This document shows positions 59,237-64,000 of a stretch of DNA of 64,000 bases, piece after piece; position 1 is the stretch's first letter; every line of letters begins with the position of its first letter. This DNA is from G963674685 sp963674685 (lineage in GTDB: Bacteria; Lernaellota; Lernaellaia; JACKCT01). The stretch is from contig CAXXWT010000003.1 of NCBI GenBank assembly GCA_963674685.2, positions 930,001 to 994,000 on the forward strand, written 5' to 3'. The notes below the pieces were generated by a model. The model saw nothing but the letters and a program-made list of their open reading frames with translations, was not told where the DNA came from and ran no database searches. Both the position numbers and the translations under genes were made by a program.

Positions 59237-60910
59237 CTACTTCGATTTTTTCTTCTCGACGGCTGTCTTGATGCGTTTCATGTGCCCGCGTCCAAGGCCT
59301 TTGACCTCGCAGCCAAGTTCGAAATAGCGCCTGATCTTTTCATCGCTGAGGATTCCGAAGCAGTCTATGACGGCGATTTTGCCTCCGGCCCACTTGACGA
59401 TGTTATCCGGATCGAGATCGAGATAGGCCTCGTGGGCGACGGCGAAAATCACCGCCTCGACTTTTTTCAGGGCGTCGCGAATGTCTTTTTGCACACGGAT
59501 TTTGGACAGCATTTCCTGATTACGGAAAAAGCGCTTCCATGACTGCCCGATGGCGGGGTACGTGTCCTGCGCTTCCAGTTCGTACCAGTGATCCACGTAG
59601 GGATCGTGGACGCGCATCTCCGCGCCCATCTCCGTCAATTTTCGAATGACAAGTTCGCTGCCGCTGTAGCGCGTATCGCCCACGTCCTGCCGGTAGCTGG
59701 CGCCGCATAGAAGGACGTCCGCCCCGGCGATGTGCCGGCTCATATTGCGCAAAGCGTCCCTCGTCATCTGCGCCACGTGCAGAGCGCGCGTGTCGTTGAT
59801 GTTGATCGCCGTCGGCGTGATTTTGAAAACCCGGTCGCCGTCTTCAAAGCCCAGGATGTGTTTGTACGCCCAATAACCCAGGCCGCCGTCCTTGGGCAGG
59901 CAGTAACCGCCGATCCCGGGGCCGGGAAAGATGATGTTGTTGTGCGTCGGCCGAACCTTGATCGCGTCGATGACCTTGACGAGGTCCACGCCGTTGCGTT
60001 CGGCAAAAAGGCTCCATTCATTGAGAAAAGCCAGGATCGTTGCGCGGTATGAGTTTTCCACGATCTTCGTCGTTTCCGATTCGATGGGACGGTCCATCAC
60101 GGTCAGCGGGTAATCATCCGTGTTGAGAACCTGGCGCAGGAATTTCTCGACGCGTTTTCGGGCCTGCGCGTTGCAGCCGGAACAGACGCGCCAGAAATCG
60201 CGAATGCTTTTCACGTACTCGCGGCCGGGCATGACGCGCTCGAAACTGTGGGCCAGAAGCGGGGCCGATTTGATCCCGCGGTTGGCGAAGGCTTTTTTCA
60301 AAATCGGCCATGCGACGAATTCCGTGGTGCCGGGAGCGACGGTGGTTTCAATCAGCACCAGGCACTTGGGCGGGATTTTCTCGCCGATGGTTTTCAGGGA
60401 ATGTTCCAGAGCCTCCATCTCGGTCTGGCCGCTTTGCATGTTGCCCAGATCGTTTTTGAGATAATCGCACTGAATATCCACGACCACGCAGTCGGCAAGT
60501 TTCAGGCAGTCGTTGTTATACGTGGCGACCAGAGTTTTCCTCTCGTTGACCGTTCGCTTGATGATGTCGTCGACTTCCGTGTCCTCGGCTTTAACCGGAG
60601 ACAGACCGCGATTTAACAGCGGAATTTTCCAAAAGCTTCTGACGCTGGGGCGCTGGCAGCCGATGACGAATTTTGACGACTCCCCTTTTTTATTTTCCGT
60701 ATCGGCGACGATGGCCGCCATTACGGCGCCGACGAATCCGACGCCCATGACGACGACGATTTCCTTGCCTTCGCTTTTCGCTTTTTCGGCGAGTTTTGCG
60801 ATACGCTTATACTCTTTGGCGTAATCCGATGCGGCGGGAATGGCAAAGCGCTCTCCGTCGGGACTGACGGAGTATTTGATTGCATATTTTGCTTTTCCTT
60901 TTGGCGCCAT
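59237..60910 (-). CDS. nucleotide-sugar dehydrogenase (UDP-glucose/GDP-mannose DH family)
   Basis: A 557-aa enzyme. I start at ATG 60910, nine bases after GGGAG; the frame runs on to 60961. The Rossmann site is shifted inward (VVVMGVGFVGAVMAAIVAD, about residue 50) by an unusual Lys-rich N-terminal extension. The catalytic Cys is in GPGIGGYCLPKDGGLGYWAY, with ETTVAPGTTEF and ENSYRATILAFLNEWS. It oxidises an NDP-hexose or NDP-HexNAc to the uronate for polysaccharide. A long insert (about 80-120) makes it larger than typical 420-450-aa members. It is not next to other glycan genes. Confidence 0.88.
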   Translation of the reverse strand: MAPKGKAKYAIKYSVSPDGERFAIPAASDYAKEYKRIAKLAEKAKSEGKEIVVVMGVGFVGAVMAAIVADTENKKGESSKFVIGCQRPSVRSFWKIPLLNRGLSPVKAEDTEVDDIIKRTVNERKTLVATYNNDCLKLADCVVVDIQCDYLKNDLGNMQSGQTEMEALEHSLKTIGEKIPPKCLVLIETTVAPGTTEFVAWPILKKAFANRGIKSAPLLAHSFERVMPGREYVKSIRDFWRVCSGCNAQARKRVEKFLRQVLNTDDYPLTVMDRPIESETTKIVENSYRATILAFLNEWSLFAERNGVDLVKVIDAIKVRPTHNNIIFPGPGIGGYCLPKDGGLGYWAYKHILGFEDGDRVFKITPTAININDTRALHVAQMTRDALRNMSRHIAGADVLLCGASYRQDVGDTRYSGSELVIRKLTEMGAEMRVHDPYVDHWYELEAQDTYPAIGQSWKRFFRNQEMLSKIRVQKDIRDALKKVEAVIFAVAHEAYLDLDPDNIVKWAGGKIAVIDCFGILSDEKIRRYFELGCEVKGLGRGHMKRIKTAVEKKKSK

Positions 60911-60998
60911 TTTTCGTTTCTCCCGTAATCGATATGGAGGTTTTGTCTTCATCCGCCGCATCGGGCGGTGTTTAAGTTGAGGGCTTGCGCGGCACGCG

Positions 60999-61028
60999 CA
61001 ATTACCCGGTTATTTGACCGGCTGTCAA
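60999..61028 (-). promoter_or_regulatory. possible promoter with internal dyad upstream of the dehydrogenase
   Basis: On the minus strand TTGACA (61028-61023), then an 18-bp spacer that contains the dyad CCGGT-N6-ACCGG, then TAATTG (61004-60999). The -10 is weak. A dyad inside the spacer would allow direct repression. Confidence 0.3.
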
Positions 61029-61054
61029 GCACGCATGCATAGATCGGCCGGATT

Positions 61055-61567
61055 TCATGGGTTTTCGTGCGACGATAAAAGTTCGGCGGGAACCTGATCC
61101 TCCGGGATCTCCCATTTCTCGCCCCTTTTCCCGGATGTGTCGAACTTCCCGTCTCCGTTTGTATCCTGCTCCCAACTGACCGGCAGGCGCGTCGCGGGGT
61201 CATAATGGATGAGTCTTTCATAAATTCCGTCCTGATTGATATCTCTGTAGAACTGGAACATGATTTCGTCATCGTTGAACACCGCCATGACCTCGAAAAC
61301 GCCGTTTTTATCCATGTCCACGCGTATTTTTTTCAGTTTTCCCTTCTTGAAACGCTCTATGTGATCGACCGTGCCGTCCTTATTCCTATCTTTCGAAATG
61401 GAAACGAGCCGGCCGTAAATATCGAACTGGTACCATTCGTCGGGTTTGCCGTCGTTATTCGTATCGAGCGTCGGCTTGAGTTGGCGGTCGATAAAAATCA
61501 TGATGCCCAGCATGCCGACGGCGAGCGCCAGTAAAACAATCAGCGTGACTTTCGTTCTTTTTTTCAT
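61055..61567 (-). CDS. membrane-anchored protein with Asp/Asn calcium-loop-like repeats
   Basis: A 170-aa protein with an N-terminal membrane anchor (VTLIVLLALAVGMLGIMIFI). The exported part has five D-x-(N/D)-x-(D/N)-G repeats: DTNNDGKPDEW, DRNKDGTVDHI, DMDKNGVFEV, DINQDGIYERL and DTNGDGKFD. Each begins with an EF-hand/dockerin-like loop followed by a short beta strand, so Ca2+ binding outside the membrane is likely. Spacing of about 22-26 residues suggests a repeated beta structure. Function unknown; single gene. Confidence 0.7.
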   Translation of the reverse strand: MKKRTKVTLIVLLALAVGMLGIMIFIDRQLKPTLDTNNDGKPDEWYQFDIYGRLVSISKDRNKDGTVDHIERFKKGKLKKIRVDMDKNGVFEVMAVFNDDEIMFQFYRDINQDGIYERLIHYDPATRLPVSWEQDTNGDGKFDTSGKRGEKWEIPEDQVPAELLSSHENP

Positions 61568-61871
61568 GGGCGACTACACCAAAAAATAATGTTGAAATGC
61601 TCAGGGAGCCAACTTCTCATAAAAATCGAATTCAAACAACATTGACTTTAAGGTCGACGCCTTTAAGGCTCATGGGAAACCTTCATGTACGACGCTTAAA
61701 AAATATGTAGCCGAATATGGCGACTAACATAAGGATCAGCCGCGTTGCCGCCCTTGAAGCCGGCAAGTATTTTCACTATGCTCTATCGGCCCGGGGATTT
61801 TATAAAGACCGGATAAATGGTTGCAAAGCTTCTGGAATTATGACGCTTTGCGTGGGAAAGGAGTCTGAACC
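61568..61871. other. intergenic region without recognised gene
   Basis: About 300 bases between the calcium-loop protein and the MBL hydrolase, which face away from each other. I see AT-rich stretches near 61610-61700 suitable for promoters but no convincing -35/-10 pair, no RNA gene, and no terminator. An AAAGGAG ribosome site (61856-61862) serves the gene at 61872. Confidence 0.4.
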
Positions 61872-62522
61872 ATGAAAATCCGCTGGAATGGACATTCATC
61901 TTTCTCGGTGTTTTCCGAAGACGGAAAATGTATCGTTATCGACCCTTATAGACAGGGATCATTCGGCGGCGCCATCGGCTATCACGCCATCGATTCCGTT
62001 CCGGATGTGGTATTGGTGACGCATGATCATCAGGACCATAACTACACGGACCAGTTTGAAGGAGATTTCGAGATCCTGCGCGATGCGGGACAGGCCAAGG
62101 GATTCACTTTCGAGGCGTTCGATGCTTTTCACGACCCGCACAAGGGAAGCGATCGCGGAAAAGTGAAAATGTTCAAGTTTGACGTCGACGGCGTCAAAGT
62201 CTGCCACGTCGGCGACCTCGGGCAGGTTTTGAGCGACGAGGAAATCGCGAAACTTGGCGATGTGGACGTACTCATGGTTCCCGTCGGCGGTTTTTATACC
62301 ATCGATTTCAACGAGGCCACGGATCTGGTGGAGAGACTGCGCCCGAAAATCGCCATTCCCATGCATTACAAAACGGAACGTTGCGGTTTCGACATCGCCG
62401 GCGTCGAGGAATTCCTCAAGGGAAAAGACAACGCAAAGGTCCTAAAAACGGATGAGATAGAACTATTTGCCGACAAACTGCCGGGCGAGACGGAAATACT
62501 GGTGCTGAAGCATCGATTGTAG
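61872..62522 (+). CDS. MBL-fold metal-dependent hydrolase
   Basis: A 216-aa metallo-beta-lactamase-fold protein of the UlaG-like/UPF0173 group: MKIRWNGHSSFSV, the metal motif VLVTHDHQDHN (HxHxDH), CHVGDLGQVLSDEE with a bridging Asp, VGGFYTIDFNEA and IPMHYKTERCGFD with the last His. The fold hydrolyses ester, lactone or phosphodiester bonds; the substrate is unknown. AAAGGAG precedes the ATG. It is 8 bases upstream of the epimerase gene and probably in its operon, so an acyl-CoA or lactone link is conceivable. Confidence 0.88.
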   Translation: MKIRWNGHSSFSVFSEDGKCIVIDPYRQGSFGGAIGYHAIDSVPDVVLVTHDHQDHNYTDQFEGDFEILRDAGQAKGFTFEAFDAFHDPHKGSDRGKVKMFKFDVDGVKVCHVGDLGQVLSDEEIAKLGDVDVLMVPVGGFYTIDFNEATDLVERLRPKIAIPMHYKTERCGFDIAGVEEFLKGKDNAKVLKTDEIELFADKLPGETEILVLKHRL

Positions 62523-62530
62523 GAGAGAAC

Positions 62531-62935
62531 ATGCTGAAAAAGATCGATCATATTGGAATTGCCACGAAGAGCATCGAAGAAGCGCTCAAATTCTGGTCCG
62601 AAGGATTGAAGCTTGAGAAGACGCACGAGGAAGAAGTGACGGATCAGAAAGTCAAGACCGCATTTTTCCCCCTTGGCGAGGTGAATATCGAACTTCTGGA
62701 AGGCACTTCGGAAGACAGCCCGATCAGCAAATTCGTGGAAAAGCGCGGAACCGGGATTCATCACCTTTGCTTTGAAGTGGAAGACATCCGGGCCGCTTTG
62801 GACCATATGAAAGAGCAGGGCGTTACGCTCATCGATAAAGAACCCAGGAAAGGCGCCCACGGGAAACTGGTCGCGTTCGTTCACCCAAAGAGCACCGGCG
62901 GCATCCTGCTGGAATTATCTCAGGATATGAAATAA
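62531..62935 (+). CDS. mce: methylmalonyl-CoA epimerase
   Basis: A 134-aa vicinal-oxygen-chelate protein: KKIDHIGIATKSIEEALKFW (metal His), TAFFPLGEVNIELLEGT, GTGIHHLCFEVEDI (second His) and GGILLELSQ (Glu). It interconverts (R)- and (S)-methylmalonyl-CoA. Its presence implies a true methylmalonyl-CoA mutase elsewhere, since the mutase in this window has isobutyryl-CoA mutase residues; ethylmalonyl-CoA is another known substrate of the family. GGAG precedes the ATG. Confidence 0.93.
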   Translation: MLKKIDHIGIATKSIEEALKFWSEGLKLEKTHEEEVTDQKVKTAFFPLGEVNIELLEGTSEDSPISKFVEKRGTGIHHLCFEVEDIRAALDHMKEQGVTLIDKEPRKGAHGKLVAFVHPKSTGGILLELSQDMK

Positions 62936-63002
62936 AGGTTCCCGTCAAATAAACTCAGGGCATCAATTTGCCAAAAAAATAACGAAAGCAATGGAGTGAA
63001 TA

Positions 63003-64000
63003 ATGAAAAATGTGTGGATAGTCAGCGCCGTCAGGACGCCAATTGGAAGTTTCGGCAGATCTTTGAAAGACGTTTCGTCAACAGAGCTTGGCGTTATCGC
63101 AGCGAAGGAAGCCATCAATCGCGCGGGAATCGATCCGGCTGATCTGGACGATGTTCTTATCGGCAACTGCATGATGCGGACCGATGAAATCAACGTCGCC
63201 CGCTGCATTGCCCTCAAAGCCGGCATTCCTTTTCATGTGCCTGCTTCGACGATCCAAAGACAGTGTTCCAGCTCCATGCAGGCCTTGAACTTTGCCGCGC
63301 AGCAGATTCAGTGCGGCGACAGCGAGATGGTGCTGGTCGGCGGCGTGGAGAATATGAGCCGCGTGCCGTACGCCCTTTATGATATGCGCTGGGGCGCGCG
63401 CATGGGTGAGAAAAAGGCCGTCGATATGCTGACCGAAGGCCTGGCCGATCCATTGGGGCATTTTCACATGGGCATCACGGCGGAAAACCTTGCCGAAAAA
63501 TACAACATTTCTCGCGAAGATCAGGACGAACTGGCTTACACGAGCCATATGAGGGCTTCAAAAGCTTCCAAAAGCGGGCGTTTTGTCGACGAGATCATCC
63601 CCGTTCCCGTGCCGCAGAAACGTAAAGACCCGATCATGTTCGAAAACGACGAGCATATTCGCCACGATGTATCGCTTGAGGCGCTGGCGAAGCTGAAACC
63701 GGCCTTCAAGAAAGACGGCACGGTGACGGCGGGCAACGCTTCCGGCCTCAATGACGCCGGGGCCGCGGCTATCGTGATTTCCGAAGAAAAGGGCAAAGCC
63801 CTGGGGCTTAAGCCGATGGCGAAAATCGTCGCCCACGCCATTGCCGGCGTGGAGCCTGAATTGATGGGTTACGGCCCGGCGCCGGCCATGCAGAAGGTCG
63901 TGAAAAAGGCCGGCATGGAGCTCAAGGATCTCCAACTGATCGAATTGAACGAAGCATTCGCCGCGCAGTACATCGCCTGCGAACGGCTGCTCGACCTGGA
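63003..64000 (+). CDS. acetyl-CoA acetyltransferase (thiolase), 3' end beyond window
   Basis: The gene opens at ATG 63003 and is open to the window end (332 codons seen). Thiolase features: NVWIVSAVRTPIGSFGRSLK, nucleophile Cys in STIQRQCSSSMQAL, VLVGGVENMSRVPYAL, TAGNASGLNDAGAAAIVIS and LIELNEAFAAQYIACERLLD. The His and second Cys motifs lie beyond the edge. It follows the epimerase by 67 bases. Probable role: acetoacetyl-CoA or 3-ketoacyl-CoA thiolysis with the neighbouring acyl-CoA enzymes. Confidence 0.93.
   Translation, partial: MKNVWIVSAVRTPIGSFGRSLKDVSSTELGVIAAKEAINRAGIDPADLDDVLIGNCMMRTDEINVARCIALKAGIPFHVPASTIQRQCSSSMQALNFAAQQIQCGDSEMVLVGGVENMSRVPYALYDMRWGARMGEKKAVDMLTEGLADPLGHFHMGITAENLAEKYNISREDQDELAYTSHMRASKASKSGRFVDEIIPVPVPQKRKDPIMFENDEHIRHDVSLEALAKLKPAFKKDGTVTAGNASGLNDAGAAAIVISEEKGKALGLKPMAKIVAHAIAGVEPELMGYGPAPAMQKVVKKAGMELKDLQLIELNEAFAAQYIACERLLDL

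Overview
The window reads as chromosomal DNA of a Gram-negative, probably deltaproteobacterial-type bacterium. It has Kdo activation genes (kdsB, kdsD), an HtrA-type periplasmic protease and several lipoproteins, one with an Asp-rich linker after the lipidated Cys. It also has B12-dependent acyl-CoA mutase, thiolase/DUF35 and FadN-type genes. The assignment rests on gene content only; no rRNA or tRNA was found.

Layout. 1-11.4 kb is an eroded, mobile-element-rich region. Five minus-strand genes (two small unknown proteins, an AtpZ/AtpI-like protein, an SPFH protein and an MscS-family channel) lead to an MscK/MscM-type channel gene. That gene is cut in two by an IS3-family element (3495-5096) and is also truncated at its N-terminus. 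After recombinase-like debris come a NarX-type kinase and NarL-type regulator, an IS4-family element with perfect 19-bp ends and an 8-bp target duplication (9346-10813, transposase frameshifted), and a 5'-truncated secreted-protein remnant. 11.4-15.2 kb holds a GNAT, a papain-like protease without a propeptide, a lipoprotein and an orphan 406-aa gene.

15.2-31.4 kb is acyl-CoA and housekeeping territory. A two-subunit B12 mutase carries the Phe/Gln active-site pair of isobutyryl-CoA mutase rather than the Tyr/Arg of methylmalonyl-CoA mutase. It is followed by two thiolase-like genes (the second fused to two DUF35-type OB folds), HIT, a HEAT-repeat protein, amrB-amrA, miaB, a bifunctional nuclease, VanZ, fadN-fadA and aroF. 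A 20-bp perfect palindrome resembling fatty-acid-regulator (FadR/TetR) operators sits just downstream of a predicted promoter ahead of fadN, so beta-oxidation here is probably induced by acyl-CoA.

31.4-49.1 kb has a YihY membrane protein, an amidase, kdsB-pyrG-kdsD (CMP-Kdo supply), and a long minus-strand carbohydrate run: hpt, ROK kinase, glgC, GH57 glucanotransferase, galT, then fabH with a divergent FabH paralogue. A GAF-GGDEF protein and a DivIC/FtsB-like protein follow. 49.3-61.6 kb carries a polytopic membrane protein, two tandem sulfatase-fold lipoproteins (the first lacking catalytic residues), obg, a flippase-like protein, an HtrA protease, an EndoIII-family glycosylase whose stop codon occupies the fourth Fe-S cysteine position, a nucleotide-sugar dehydrogenase and an Asp/Asn-repeat protein. 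The window ends with an MBL-fold hydrolase, methylmalonyl-CoA epimerase and a thiolase cut by the window edge, so acyl-CoA metabolism resumes there.

The items most worth follow-up are the isobutyryl-CoA mutase signature next to a thiolase-DUF35-DUF35 fusion, the fatty-acid operator, the sulfatase/pseudo-sulfatase pair, the FabH/degenerate-FabH pair, the TGA at Cys4 of the glycosylase, and the coding palindrome inside the IS3 element.
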